DNA of 64,000 nt from positions 3,539,001-3,603,000 of the forward strand of contig NC_133907.1 of the NCBI RefSeq assembly GCF_964199755.1, in the 5' to 3' direction. Within the stretch, counting starts at the first letter, position 1, and each line of letters opens with the position of its first letter. The position numbers and the translations under genes are program-made. The notes beneath the pieces are model-generated. The model had not been told where the DNA came from and did not search any database. It was given only the letters and a program-made list of their open reading frames with translations. Below are positions 36,701-50,700 of this stretch, one piece after another. The DNA is from Larus michahellis. Its lineage: Eukaryota > Chordata > Aves > Charadriiformes > Laridae.

Positions 36701-39700
36701 ATTACTTTCACATTTTCCACCTTTCCCTGCATTTTCCTCAGGTTTAGCTTCCCCAGCCCCCAGTGTGCCCTTCTGCTCACGCTGCAGAACTGCTGGGGAG
36801 GCTCTCGTGTGCCCCGCTTCTCCACAGGCTTCTCACTCCTAACGACACCTCAATGCCCGGAGTATTTCTGAATGAAAAACCGCATATGTTCAATGACTGA
36901 AAAGCACAAAACCACTGCTTCATAAACGCCTTGTATCTTTTTACTTACCCTCTTCATTACCTCTATGGGTAACTTACTTTCTAGAGCCTCAGCCCGTCAG
37001 GAGGAGGTGCTGAGAGGGAAAGGGCTGTGTGCTCTCTCCAGTCGTCACACGGGTCATACTCACCGGAGCAGATGGTCATTTTGTGTATGGTTCTGAGGAT
37101 GGTTATCCCTCACAACGCACTCTCATTTCACCAGGAGCCTTTTGAAATTTAGCAGGAGGAACCTCTGTGCAATTTGCCATCTGCAGCCTCACATCCTTGA
37201 CTGTATTTATTATTTAAAATAAACCCTAACATATTAATAATAATAATAACAACTTAAAAAACCAACTAGTTGAAGATCACCCTGTCTGCCAGTCTTTTAT
37301 GAATATTCTCCTTCTAGGATTTATCTTTCACTATTGCATCCTTTGAAACAACTGAATTAGCAACATGCAGTGTTTTCCCATCCTCAGCAAGGTCAGGAAG
37401 TTAAGGAAAAATCTGAAATGATACCTGGCTCATAAAATCCCTCTTTGTCCTCATCTAGCATTTTACTCACTATGGGCAGATTACATTTCCCATAGGAGCT
37501 CATTAGTGCTGCTCTTTGCTCAGCATCAGGAGATCTTTTGGAGTTGTCTTTACTCCCAGCTGGTAAAAATTGCTTTTTGTTTCTTCTCCTGACTTACTGC
37601 CCACCGCCCCCCAGGTCTGAAGTGGCATTTTTGGACCAAAAAACCCACCGTGCTTCTAAGCTTGATGATGACAAATGAATGAACTGTTAAGTTACGTGAA
37701 CCAAGTGTACAGCCAAGGAACAATGAAAGATAGCCTTGCCGAACTAACAGGTTAACACTAGGAACTCTTGTTCCTCGTCAGAGCAAACAAGGAATTATTA
37801 CAGTGTTAGTGATTTAGTTCTAATTTCTGCTTTACAGAGGTCAAACACATAAAATTAGAGGACGCAAAGCAGTCGTCTTTGCCTTCACTTTTAAAATGCT
37901 GCAGGCCTACGGGAGTGATGCAACATGCTGATACACCTCCTTAATTGTTTCTTTTGTTCCACATTTCTATTAGCTGATCTAGCATTAATGCAAAAACCAT
38001 AAATCACTACAACACCCTGGCTCTAAAGACTGAACACCGTGCAATAAGCTAGCTTAGTTAAGCAGGTACTACATATAAAACAAGGTGTAACTAAAAAGCA
38101 CTGAATTTGGTGTGATTAAGTATATCGCCACCCAACTGCTGCACACTATTCAGTTCCAGTACACTGCAATTTAGTATTTTGCTTTAAAGGGAGATCTCAA
38201 CAAAGTTAAGCAGCCACTTGCATGTGGACCAAAAAGGGTAAAACATGAAAAACCTTCCCACAACTTGTCAGTGGCTTAAGCCAGAAAACCTGCTTTGGTA
38301 TCTCAGAATCTAACGCTGTCCCAGAAAGGGAGTCCCTACTGGTAACTGCTTCTCCTCGCCAGCGAGCAGCCTCCATCCTCAGCCACCGCCGACCGCCTCG
38401 TTAGCCTGTCACCCCTAGTCACTGCTCTATCTCAGAGCACCTACGGGAAAATACAAAATATCTCCTTTAAGGATTAAATCATGCAATCTTTAAGCAGAAC
38501 AGTTCAAAAGACCAATGCAACGACACGGTTTTGTTATCGGTCCTAACCTGCACCTGCCTCCCAGGCTTTGTCCTATCTCAAACCTGAGCAGCAGAAATGG
38601 GAAGGAGCACAGCTTTTGTGAATTCCAGAGCACTAGAAAGGCTTGGCACGAGTCAAACATTGGAAGAGAGGGCTAGAAACTTTACCAGACAGTTACACTT
38701 AACACATTTCTATTCTTTCATGCCAGATAGTGATAAACGCCAGGGACGTATTTATGAAATAAAGTTATTGGAGGCCAAAACATCAAAATACCTTGCCCTT
38801 CCGCAGAAGTGTTTTTGAGGGCTCCTGATAATCAGCTTATTTAAACGCGGCCAAAAGCCTCTGCTGACAGATTTTGAGCTTACAAAAGCACTGGTTTGTT
38901 ACAGATCTCCGAAGAGTTCTTCCCCTTGAAAATGAGACTATCCACACTCACATAACTGTATTGTGCCAATATTTTACACATTTATATGAAACAGATTTAT
39001 ATTAGAAAAGGATTTCCATATGCACCAATGGGGTAAAAAAGCCAAATAGTTGCCATAAATGCCCAGACCTTCCAAAATTCACTCTCTTCCTGAATATGCC
39101 AATTATCCAGAAGTTTCACCCCAAAGGGGGTGAAAAGGAAGCCCCTCTGCCAGTAAGTCTAACTTCAAACTTGGTAAATCTGGGCCTACTACATGGCACG
39201 TGCACTAATTAGAAGGTAAATCTCCAGCCAGGTGTAGACATCGATCTGCTTTGCTGCTTCGTTAGCCTAATGACACCCACCTCCCGCAATGGTTCATCAG
39301 AAGCAGGGTAAATACTGTTTCAGCAAAGTGCGTTCGGTTGCAAGAATCAGTTTCTGATGTTCAGTCTCTTTGCCATCAGCGTTTTTAGGGAACTAAAACA
39401 TGCTGCTCCAGGGGAGCCAACATCAGCAAGAACCTTTATGTCAGTGGGTTTTAACTTCTTAAGAGGGCTTGCAGACCACTAACTTTCAGGGAGATGCTGA
39501 GCTCTCTCAGGGAGTTGGATGTTATCAATAATCCACCTGCTGAAGTAACAATTTGTAGATGCAAAACAGCAGTTCACAATAACGCTGTAAATGGGAACAT
39601 AACAGCACAGCAATACTTTAACGGAGGGACTACACAGAAGATAAAAAGGATGAAAAAAGCTCCCTAATAATATACATATGGATTGATATATCATTTACTG

Positions 39701-42700
39701 ACAAAATTTACTTTCTCCTTATTTTTACCTCACAGAATGGGGGGGAATCTCAAAACGGTTGCTTGAGATATGTATTACTGCTCAAGGCGTTGCATTAGTA
39801 ATCTAAAAATACCTGGAGAACGCAGATTTGGCAAAACAAGTATTTACACCTCTTTCATCCTTTCTTCATTATTGAAACCACAGCAAAACACCAGATCCTA
39901 CTGATTTAGCAGCAGTTGGACAACATTAGAAACGCCTTTGGTGAAGACTTTACCAACTGTCTGTTGTCATGGTAACATCCCAGGTAAAAATAATTTCTTG
40001 AATAACTTATAAACAGACAGATGGCAGAAAACCTCCTACGCTCTTCAAATTAAAGGAGATTCAGTAAAAGACAGTGTTGATGCCAGCCCTATAAAGTCCT
40101 GCATGTTGAAGAAAGCACGTCTCCAAGGTCTTCCTCGCACTGTCAGTAACTCACCTCAGGAATGTGAACAAAAGGGAGATCAGGGATGTCACAGAAAGCA
40201 AAAAGATGCTACAGAAGTCAAGTCAGCACTCTTTTTATGTAGGATTTCCCAAGGGATTACAAAGGTGCCCTGAAATTATGATCCTCCATAAAATAAGGAA
40301 ATTAATCCAGTATCATTCCAGGGGACAAAAGCTGTTCTTGTAATTCCTAAAGCCCTGCCCTGCTTGTGCTCTTGCTAGGAAATGAAAAATATTATTATAG
40401 ACTGTCATCACATCGCGTACGCAATATGCAAACCAATTTAAAAGGATTTGTTTCAACAGTTTTCTGAAGCCAGGAAAGCCGTGAAATCCGTAACGTTCAG
40501 GCACAAGGCGACCCCATTCACCCTAACATTAGGTCACGGTGCTGATACGTGTGACCTGGAGGTAGCGCCATGGGAACGATGCCAGCTTTGAGACGGTCCA
40601 CGGGACTGAGCCACGTTACTCCCGAAATCCACAATCTCCCTCTGCCAAGTCACACCCCAACCCCACCACACACCACCTCAACATTTTGACTCAACTCTCT
40701 TACTCCTAAAAATAGGCTGAACAAGAGCTGTTCCTTCTCAAAGGAGCCGTGGACAAGGGGGGCTACAGCCAAGGTGGTTTATCACAGGAAAAGCCACAGC
40801 TCACACTACTCCTGGGCAGTAGCACAAATTCCAATTAAAAACCTGCACTTTCCCAAAAATAGCGAACAGCTTTCTCCTAAAATGAGCAGATGCTGAGCAC
40901 TGTTGTCAGAAAAAGCCAGAGCTTTTTCCAAGTGAAACAGATTGTTCGGTATAAAGAATTCAAAGTAACTGAGACCAGGAAAAGGAGCATTTGATCAAAA
41001 CACACTTTCCCCCCCATTAGATATTATTTATGCTTCATTTTTGCATTTATCTATCACTTTAACTAAGCTTCCCTCACCTCCCTCAACTACTTTTCTCAAC
41101 AGGTGTATAAGAAAAGGGCAGTAACATTACAAGAGTTATTTTGCTTTCGATACTTTTGTAATATCTTTGCCTACAGTTGTTTTTTTAATGCTCACATTTA
41201 CTGGAATTTCCATCTTGCCTGGCCAAATAAAATCACTCAGTATTAAAAAGGAAAAGCAAAGACACGTTCTGTTACAACTTGCTCATGTTCTCTAGTGCAC
41301 TATGGTCAGTCTAATGATAAAAATAAACACCACTATTTTTTTTTTAAGCTGAGATCTCACTAATATCTTTGAATAAATCCATTATTAAGTTCTCCAAATG
41401 AAAATGAAGTATTTTGTGAAGAAACACTCACATCTTTTAATATTGATGGTTGTTCAAAGGGTGAAAGGAAAGAAAAAAATTAGGATTTTAAATTTTACAC
41501 CCCTTATTTCCACCTCCCAAGAATGAGCAAGGTAAAAACCAAAGTCTGACCTTAATTTACGAGCCCGTTGTGTTACAGCAGAGCAGTAACCACGAACATG
41601 AATTTGTTTATTTTTGTCTGCCTGTGTCTGTGCTTACATCTCAGTGTAATTTAACTTTTCTCTACAAGCTCAAGTCGTTTAAAACCATCCTACACCGCAA
41701 CAAATATAATTCCATAAAGATTAAGTATTCAGTACTATTCCTTTTGGTGTGACTACCAGCAAATTAATATGGTTTTTTTTCCCCTGATGATGTAACACTG
41801 CCAGGTTCAGAGCAGCACCACGTCCTGCCATCGCTGACCCTCATCGAACCAGAGAATTAATTTCCCTTAACTCTGCAATCAGTACTTGGTACCACCAGCT
41901 ACATTTGGCTTAAAAGTGGAAGGCAGCAGGGAAACTGTCACACACACGCAGAAACATCAAACAAAATCACTCATTTAAGGAGTGAATCTAAGCACAAATT
42001 CCAAATGCACACAGATTCTTTCAGAATTATTACTTGGGTTGAATAAAGAATAAATAAGACACGAAGTTATTCTACAATGAACGCTGGAAGAATGCTTTCT
42101 TCCCCTCGCAGTGTAATTTGAACACAACAAAACGAAAAAGTGAGGCTTCTCCTTAAATTGAAGTGGCATTTGATTGAAAATTAGCACAACCAGCAGCCTG
42201 CACGTCAGTTATCTTAACATTCAACATGATCATAATGAAAACAATTACTTTATCCTGTTTTCTCCCCCCACTTTAACTCAGCGCTGTGGCTGGGTGGTAT
42301 GGCACTACACTATCTGCAAGGAATCTCCGCATGCTGAAGCTGTTACGCATTTTTTCTACTACCCACAAAGCCAGACAGCAGGTTGAGACACATCGTAACT
42401 TTTCTTAAGGATACAGCCAAACCAGTTTCAGCTAAAAGTTCTCCATTTGTTGGGTTTTTTGTTTTTTGAGGGTTTTTTTTTGAAAATATTTACCTGAAGT
42501 CTATAGGTATATCACCGCAAAAATACTTTTTTTTTTTTTTTTTTTAAGATCTAAAAAAAGAAATAAAAATTGGATAACTAACTTCTCTCTTCAGGGTCCA
42601 GATGGAGCTGAATTCATTTTGGCTCTGGACTCACCACTGCAAGTGTCCCGCCTTAACAACCGAAACTAACAGCAGGTGCTTTTATTAGATGGCAATGTGT

Positions 42701-43189
42701 TTATGAAATGCAGTATTGCTTCAAAAAGTCTGTTTAAAAATGTTAAGATATCAAGTCAAATCACTAAAGCTAGAGTTGGGAAATACAGCCAACACTGCTG
42801 TTAAAGAAGCTGTTCAGAGCTTTACTTCTATTTGGAAAGTCCTTTTCTGATCCCGGTGAGCCATGGCTGTCATTGCCTTCTGAAGGCTACAGGGCAACTT
42901 CCAACTCTTTCTTCGGGTTCTCTCCCATAGAAGGGGAAAGGAAAGTAGAAGTGACAGCCACTGTACACACATGTATTTCCTTTGAGGAACGGTAACATTC
43001 AAAGCAGCTTGAATGTCTTCTGCAGAGTCCCACGAAACCCTTCTGCAGTCATCAAGTGTGCTGAGCACAAACATCCAAGTTATTCAATCCAAACACTTCT
43101 CAAATTAGACTTAATTCACGAGTCGCCATAAAGGGTGATTATAACCTAGGAAGACAACTGAAAATAAGGGAAAAAACGAAAATGACATC
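33761..43189. other. Intergenic, AT-rich, downstream of YTHDF1
   Basis: No gene recognised. Includes an (AAT)n run (about 37233-37250) and a T19 tract (42527-42545). ORFs are short and without domains. Confidence 0.5.
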
Positions 43190-43210
43190 AAACTTGCTAA
43201 ATATGTATTG

Positions 43211-43216
43211 TTTATT
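43211..43216 (-). terminator. Distal poly(A) signal candidate, YTHDF1
   Basis: Minus-strand AATAAA about 1.47 kb past the stop codon. It is followed by a U-rich stretch (GTTTTTTCCC), consistent with a distal cleavage site. Confidence 0.45.
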
Positions 43217-43339
43217 AAGGCTTGTATTCTCCTAGAGGAAAAAGTTAATCTGATGCTGTCCATTACCCTTTACAGGCAGTAACAGTCCAGAGACAGAGTT
43301 ATACGTTCTAAATACAAGTCTAAATGATACAGATTAAAC

Positions 43340-43345
43340 TTTATT
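43340..43345 (-). terminator. Poly(A) signal candidate, YTHDF1 (middle)
   Basis: Minus-strand AATAAA about 1.34 kb past the stop codon. The downstream sequence is only moderately U-rich. Confidence 0.35.
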
Positions 43346-44425
43346 TAAATTGGAGGTCCTTTTGGAGTAAATAGTATTCAGAAGATACTTGCTTTCTAAT
43401 ATAGTAAAAGATCCTCTACAATAAACACGTGCAGATTCAGTGTGCTAGAGCAGCGGACATGAGCACCATTTCCATGCTTAATTGGAACTCCAGTTGGTGA
43501 CAGGTTCTCCGACGGTCCCCTCACTCCACAAAAACATGACAGCAAATTCAGTTTCTTAAAACAGGTTTTTTTTACTCATCCAACAGAAAAAAATTAGACA
43601 TACACACTGTCAATTTTAGACATCTGAGGCATAATCCATCATATTATCCGTACTATTAGTTCCTACGTTAAAGCTCAGCATTATTGGTATAAAAACTTTA
43701 AATGGCATTAGGATTTGGGGGGCGGGAGGGAGTAATGAAGGGAAGGATTAAAAATGATCTGCAATTAACTAATAACACCTGAAAGCTGAAACAGGTTTAA
43801 ACACATTGTCCAAAACCCCTGCAATGTTGATAGCATCACATTATTATTTAATTAAGCTACAAAAACCGTAAAGCAGAATTATGGCTGAGAGAAAGCATCT
43901 CGCTCACTCTCGGCAGGATATGGTATAACAAATGCACACTGAAGCACTGGTTAACAGAATGTGGAAGGGAAATATTTTCCAGAGAAACAATTTCACTGAC
44001 AATTTGATTTTCTACTAGACAGAAAAAACCAACATGGCGCATTAGCGATTTTAAAAGTGTAATTGTACAGATAAATAAAGAGGCATAGCAGCTGCGCAAA
44101 GTGATCAGAAATTTAGGGTTTTTTCATTTCAAAATTCTGAAGTGCAGTATCTTAAAAGTTGGTTTTTTTTAAATGATTAAAAAAATAATATCAATGCATG
44201 GTTTCTTACTTCCGCCATGGAAAAAAAAAAAAAAAAGGGGGTTTGGAAGGAGGGTAAAGGAAAATTTGTCATGTATTCTCCATAATCTCTATATCTGGCT
44301 AGGAACATAATTTGTGCCAAAATAAAGTCTTTGGGAAGCATTGACACTTTAGTATGCTCATGTATAGGTCCACATTAGGTTAATATAACTGTTTACCAAC
44401 TTAAAAAAATAAAAACAGACACACC

Positions 44426-44431
44426 TTTATT
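44426..44431 (-). terminator. Proximal poly(A) signal candidate, YTHDF1
   Basis: Minus-strand AATAAA about 250 nt past the stop codon, followed within 20 nt by a GU-rich element (GGTGTGTCTGTTTTT), the usual arrangement for cleavage and polyadenylation. Confidence 0.5.
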
Positions 44432-44680
44432 AATGATTTCTACAGAATTTTACATAGAAAAAAAGATACAAATTAATGCAGATCCACTTGGGCAAAAAAA
44501 CCCTACAATGTACTTAAAGATGCGACAACTTAATTTCCCCTGCACGAGAAGATATATTGGAGCTGAAAGCTTTAGTTTGTCCTGATGCCAGGATACAGCA
44601 CCAGTATACTTAAATTTTGTTTCTCATAGTCGAATTTAATATCAGTTCTAGTATATATATCAAACTGTATATGTTTATTC

Positions 44681-44707
44681 TTATTGTTTGTTTCGATTCT
44701 GACGTTC
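44681..44707 (-). CDS. YTHDF1: YTHDF1 terminal coding exon segment (ERQNRNKQ-stop)
   Basis: After an acceptor with pyrimidine tract TTTTTTTGTCTTTGCAG, the minus strand reads E-R-Q-N-R-N-K-Q and TAA. This closely matches the basic C-terminal tail I recall for human YTHDF1 (ERQSRNKQ) and continues exon 4 in phase 0. It is far too short to appear as an ORF and was found by looking for the conserved tail. The same exon continues as the 3'UTR. Confidence 0.93.
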   Translation of the reverse strand, partial: ERQNRNKQ

Positions 44708-47700
44708 CTGCAAAGACAAAAAAAGTTAAAAGTTAAGAAAGATTTCAGTCAAATGAAAAAGCAAAAAGTTTTCAGCAGTAAAACAGCACTGATGTGATCC
44801 CAGACAATTATACACTTTGTTAAAACATTGCTGCTACATTTTATAAATACACTGTATATACCTGACAACCCAAGGACTCGGTAACTTAATATTAAGCGCA
44901 GCTTCAAGTGGAACTGCTGAATGAATACCTACAGTCACTTCAAACTGACAGCAGATGAAGGTCACAGTAAGAAATGTATGGAATATCAACATTCCTAAGC
45001 AGCAACAGGACCTGCAATATTCTACTTTCTGTATTATTGCAGTTACTGCCGTAGCACAACCCATACAAGAGCAGAAAGGAGACGGTAGACAAATGAACTC
45101 CACAGAACTGGTATAATTTTGAAGCACTCAGATGACTTTGGAGTTTTAGTCACATTCAATAAAAGCAGGATTTAAGCTCTCTAGAAATTCTCTTCCTATC
45201 TGTTGAACTATTCTGGGGAGGCACTGTGAAATAATTGACAAGTCAGAGAAAAAAAAAATAAAACCACCAACAAAAAACCCCCCAAAACCAAACATCATCA
45301 GGTGGAAGAAAAGTTATGTGCTTTTGCATGGTCTGGTAAAAGACCAGCACAGCTAGACTAAATAACCTGAGACTTTCTAAAAGCGTGCCAGCGCAGAAGC
45401 CAGCAGGCTCTTTGGAGACTCTCTCAAAAGTTTCCACTAACCACAAATACTGAGAAGAGCTAAAGGCAACCTGAAGGCATCCCTCAATTCCTGTAAGTCT
45501 TCATCTGACCAACTTGTGCTCTCCCAGCAGCAAACAGTCATGCCTCCACTCCGATCCCGAGCAGAGGCTCTGCACAGGGCTTATGCAGTTGAGCAATGTG
45601 ATAACAAAAAACGAGGGGACTTTTTCAATAATTGTTTCAGGTGCCCCATAGGTTGCAAACATGCAGAAGACAGCAAGACGAGCTGAATAAAATACACTGT
45701 TGTATCTTTTGCTCAGGGCATTTTTCCAGCCAGGATACCATGCAGACTGAATAGAAGAGGTTCAGCCTCACTGTTTTCCATTTCATCCTAATGCTGTTTA
45801 AAACAGACTGCAAAACAGGCATGTAAAGACTCTACTGTGTGTACTGTACTCGAATGCATCAATATGCACCAAATCCTATTTCAAACAAGAAAATTGTGAA
45901 ATAGCCTAAGCACAAACAACAGTCAACTCCTAAACTAACACCTTCAGATTTTACTTGTTTTGTAGAATCTTTCTGTATAAAATTCATCTCGGAATTGTTT
46001 CTCTTGTCATGTAAAGCTTATTTGCAAATATACCAAAGATTACAAATGTAACAGACTGTATTTGCTACTTCAGCTGGTCACAGCATAAAATCAGAAGAGT
46101 TATTTTTAAATGGAGTATATCAATTTCTGCCTCCAGGCAGAATAATAATTTTAATATTTCCATAATAAAATTAAGTCAAAGTCTAGTATAAATTCTTAAT
46201 CTATGATTTAAAACAGAAGACAGCAAAATTTTTACCAAATCAAGAAAATAGTGTAGATTTTTTTTAAAAAAAAAAAAAGTATCTATATTCCCCTATCTTT
46301 TAACTGGTGACTTATGATGAACTGTCAATGAAAGTAATTTCTGAGTGGTAGAGTATCAGAACATATTAAGTGTTTTAAGTTCTTAATGAAAAGAACTTAC
46401 AGCTGCCTGACATTTCAAACAAAAGGTGGTTAGAAAGAATCTAAAAGTGAATCATATCAGCCCTTTTTTCCAGGCTTCTAAAGAAGCAGTTGTTCCACTC
46501 TACTTCCATTTCCAAGGTGGCAAATCCCCTTTACTCTGCTTCATTGTCCTACCATGTGCATCAGCCCGTTCTTTCCCATTGCCACCTCGTATCACTTATT
46601 TTTAGTTTTGTATGTAGTCATCCGCTGACCCTCACAATCCCACTTTCTCCGATTCGCATGGACTAGTTCCACATAAGCAGACAACAGGCTAGAACATGAG
46701 ACTTCTACCTGCTACCCAGAAAGTACACCCATGGCATTCGGACTCAACTCAGGCTTTATAATTCCTAATTTATAATAAAAAGTGCTATTTATTGAGCAAG
46801 TTATTAAGCAGTTCCTCCTACCTTGCTGGTTGCTTTCTCTCTCGGGGACTAATCTGAGTCTTCCTTTTAAAAAGTGTCTGAAACCATATAAACTGATGGG
46901 GAGGAAACTGATGTAACAATTCTTCGTGCTCTTGAACATGGCTGCTTTTTAGAAGCTCTAACTCTCAAACTCTCTTCCTTACTGCTATTTAGCACTACTG
47001 CAAGCAAGAACAAGCAGTTTTGTAAGCAACTAACAAAGCTTTGGTCATTTTGGTTCTGAAGATCCATTCGGAGCCTTCATAGTTTCTCTTCTCCAGGGGA
47101 ATTCTCTGATATCTCAGAGGGGAGCTCCTGCTGCATACTTCTTCATGACATTAATACGTATAGTCTTCAGACACAAGAAAAACTGGTTTTCACAAAACCT
47201 GCAGAAGCTTCCATTTTCGAGATATGTCCCTGTCAAACTTCTTTTCCCTCCACCTCAGTCTGAAGTAGCTGTCAACCTTCCTACTAAACTTCATTTGTTA
47301 AGGTCAGTGGGATGAAAGCATTCATCTTCTGACACAAAAATTTAAGCGTTATCTTTGTATGAGGAAACACAATTAGTATTAATCTTAAAATATAAATGTT
47401 TTTTTAATTACAGTTTTGGAGGAAGGAAAATATTCTGTCCTTAGGGGTTCTGTGTCAACGAATGTGTTCACACAAAGCATACTAAAAGGAAATACACAAT
47501 GCTAGAAGCAAACAAGTATTTCTAAGTGCCAACACGTGCTAGCTAACACTTTACAATATTAATCACCCAAAAGGAGAAATGGTAAGCTTGGTGATTCAAG
47601 AGCTTTCTGATATAAGACTACTCAGCTCCTCCAGCACAACACCAAGGTGTAGACCTTGGAATAGCCGAGTGCCTTGACACACACCAGAGGTGACAGCACA

Positions 47701-50700
47701 GCAGTCCACCCCAGTCACTACGGCCATCCAGTTAAATACAGATCTATGAAGACGAGCTGCTGACAGTAGACCAACCCACCTGTCCTACCATGAGAGATGC
47801 AAACAAAAATAACAAAACCTGCAACAAGTTTATTTTCTTTACAAGCTTTTAACTTCAGAAGACAATTTTGTTAAGACTATACACACACGTTTCTAGAGAT
47901 CGTTAATAATTAATGCCACATTATACTCTATTTTCTTTTTAAAGACGCTCTCTCACACTTGTTGCAACTTTTTCACGTTTTAAGAGCATGAGCTTTGATC
48001 ACAGAAGTTGCTCTCTTTGTGGACACTGTAGCGGCCCTGGAAACTGCCTGAGAAATGCTCGGAGGCTCAGGAGACATCTCATGCCGCTCACTTTTTTGCA
48101 ATTTCATTCCAGACACCAATATCCTTCTATTACTCCTTTCCCAGGTTCTGGGTCACCAGACCAGCCTTAAATAGTTTATTACTAAGGCAAATCAAAAGCT
48201 GGACTTACATCCCAGCATGAATAAGTCTTCCCTCAATTCTAGACGATGATACAGCAATGCTGGTAACATTGATGAATTTTTGGCACTTTAGTGAATGTCA
48301 CCCAGGATTTTACCCGCCCTAATCCTCACTTGATGATCTGGTGTTAACACAGAGGTTCCTGGATCAGTTAAACGCAGGGAGCACACACTAGTGCTCACAC
48401 TGCACACATTAGTTAAGGAAACACCGGCTAGCAACAAACTGTAACCATCGAAAGGAAGGAACTGAAATGCTGGTGGGTTGCATTGTACGGATTACATGAA
48501 GTTTTTCTTCCCTACTAAATATTTGTGTATAAATAAAACTAAAGTATTGAGGCCTTCCACGTGTAGACTTTTAAGAATTCTAGCCCTTTGTAATTACAAC
48601 TGTGGTGAAATGGAAGCACCAAATTTCAAGAAGTAATTTTACTGCTAGACAGAGTATAATGAATGAAAAACACAGCAAACTGAAAACCAGTTAATATGGC
48701 ACATATACAAATAACCATCTGAAAACGTCAGTTAGGTCATAAGGTACATTAACTGGCAGTAAGATTCTTCAAAAATTATTGTTACAGGAAGGTAAACTTT
48801 GCATAACAGGAAGGCTTTAACTTACATAGCACAAACTGCTCAACAGTAAGAACTTTACGTGCGTGCATATCCTGCAAAGAAACTCTTCCAGTAATCAGAG
48901 GGACTTCTAAAATTCATTTAGTCAACGAAGACAAAAATATTAACTTTCTAGACAAGTTTTATAGAATGCAACCTGACAAGCAGTATCTTGCTTTTCACTC
49001 CCTTCCTATTGATCTGCTTTACCTCTCTAGCTCTGTTATCTTCCCCAGTGTACTTCAGTTGTCTCTATATTGTCCTATTTTCTAAGCTATTCAGAGAAGT
49101 CTAAGAAATGTTAAATTAGCCTTCAGAGTTTATTTTCTGAACATGTCATACAAGCTAGAGCCTTGGTTTTAAATGAGGCAGAAAAACTGCATTATTTTGA
49201 AAAACTGATCCTCTTATAAAGCAGTGACCTGGACAAGAATATTGTATCAGCACTTGAACTGAAAGCGTGAAACAGTTGTGCATATTTAAACAACCCAATG
49301 CAGGATCAGCTCAAGAGGTGACCATCAGCCCCTCAGCTACTACAAAGCAAAGCCAGTTCGGCATTCAGTGCGTAGCCATCTGGATCTTCCGCAGGCCAGT
49401 AAATTAACTGTTCCGAGACTAGCTCTCCTATCACTTCCCCAGCACTCTCACTCCTCAAACACGCACATTATCCTCCCCTCCAGACTCAGCAGCGAATCAC
49501 CGTGAGACTCAGCATTAAAAAACCCCAATCAATCACCCTCCTACATTGTAAACACTGGACAAAGGAACCAAGGCCTTTGGACCTATTCAAGATTCTCTCC
49601 TACATAAGGGAACACCTCTCTTCACGATACAGGTTACATTGAATATTGAATTACTAATTGTCTACTGAAGCAATGAAGTGTTGAAGTAAAGGCTTTTAGG
49701 TTTTAGCTCGTGGAACTTCACAGAGAGTACACAAGCTTCAAATCTTAAGCTTCCCTTCCCTTCTGTGTTGAGGTATGCTCTGCACATAGTATCAGGTGGC
49801 TAGGAATAGTTGATCTAAAAAGTTAAGACACTGATGTCCTTTTCTCTTATAATTTAGGGGTATATTCCATGAAGCCAGTTTAAAGCAATTTTATCTGCAC
49901 TTTAAAATGGCAATATACCTTTAAAATTGCAACTTCAATTTAAGCTCCAAGAACATGCATTAAGTCTTTGCTTCAAAATGTTTTTTGAAGCAAGCGTGAG
50001 CTGCACTAAACCAGCCTGTCAAATAAATGGTTTAATTGAAATGCTGTACAAAAAAAGTCTATGAAACACTCTAAATAACAGGCAACTTTAAGTGTTAGTT
50101 AGGAACTACACATCCTGACACCTATTATTTTGTCAGCCCATTACTTCCAGACTGCCTAATTAAAGGCATTCTTGAAACTGAGGTCCTGGGATAGATAGGG
50201 ACAGATGTCTCTTGCAGTAGACTTAGAGCCATGAAAGCGAATTTAAGTTTTTACTATGCTTTCCCAGTTAATGCCCAAATTTCTCTTACTACACCTTCAC
50301 TCAAAACTTCTTCTCAAGAATTAGTAGACAGACTAGACCTAGGAACTGAAAACCTTTATTCACCCAAATAATAATACACATGACTTGAGAAATGCAATCT
50401 TCCTAGCACTATTCCAGCAATTCTATGCAACTTTTTTTTTTTACCAGAGAGATAACTGAACAAACAAGATCAGGCTTCTTGCTCTTAAAGGGGACGCACA
50501 AATTTCAAATGCCAACACAGGTATCAATTCTGATAGCCCAGTTCCACTCAAACAGCATTAAAACACCTCATATTTATAAGGCAAAAAACTTAAGTGGCAA
50601 TCATTGGCAGAATTAAATTCTGAAACAGAAGCTATTTCCTAGTTCATTAACGATTTTAAGATACAAAATAAATCAAACTCAAGAAAACTGGACACAATGT

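Larger units (their letters stand above)
43190..44680 (-). other. YTHDF1: YTHDF1 3'UTR (predicted)
   Basis: AT-rich noncoding sequence follows the YTHDF1 stop. Minus-strand AATAAA hexamers lie at 44426-44431, 43340-43345 and 43211-43216. The last gives a 3'UTR of about 1.5 kb; the first would give about 270 nt and is followed closely by a GU-rich stretch. I saw no perfect miR-124 seed match (AAGGCAC on the plus strand). The true end is not determined. Confidence 0.6.
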
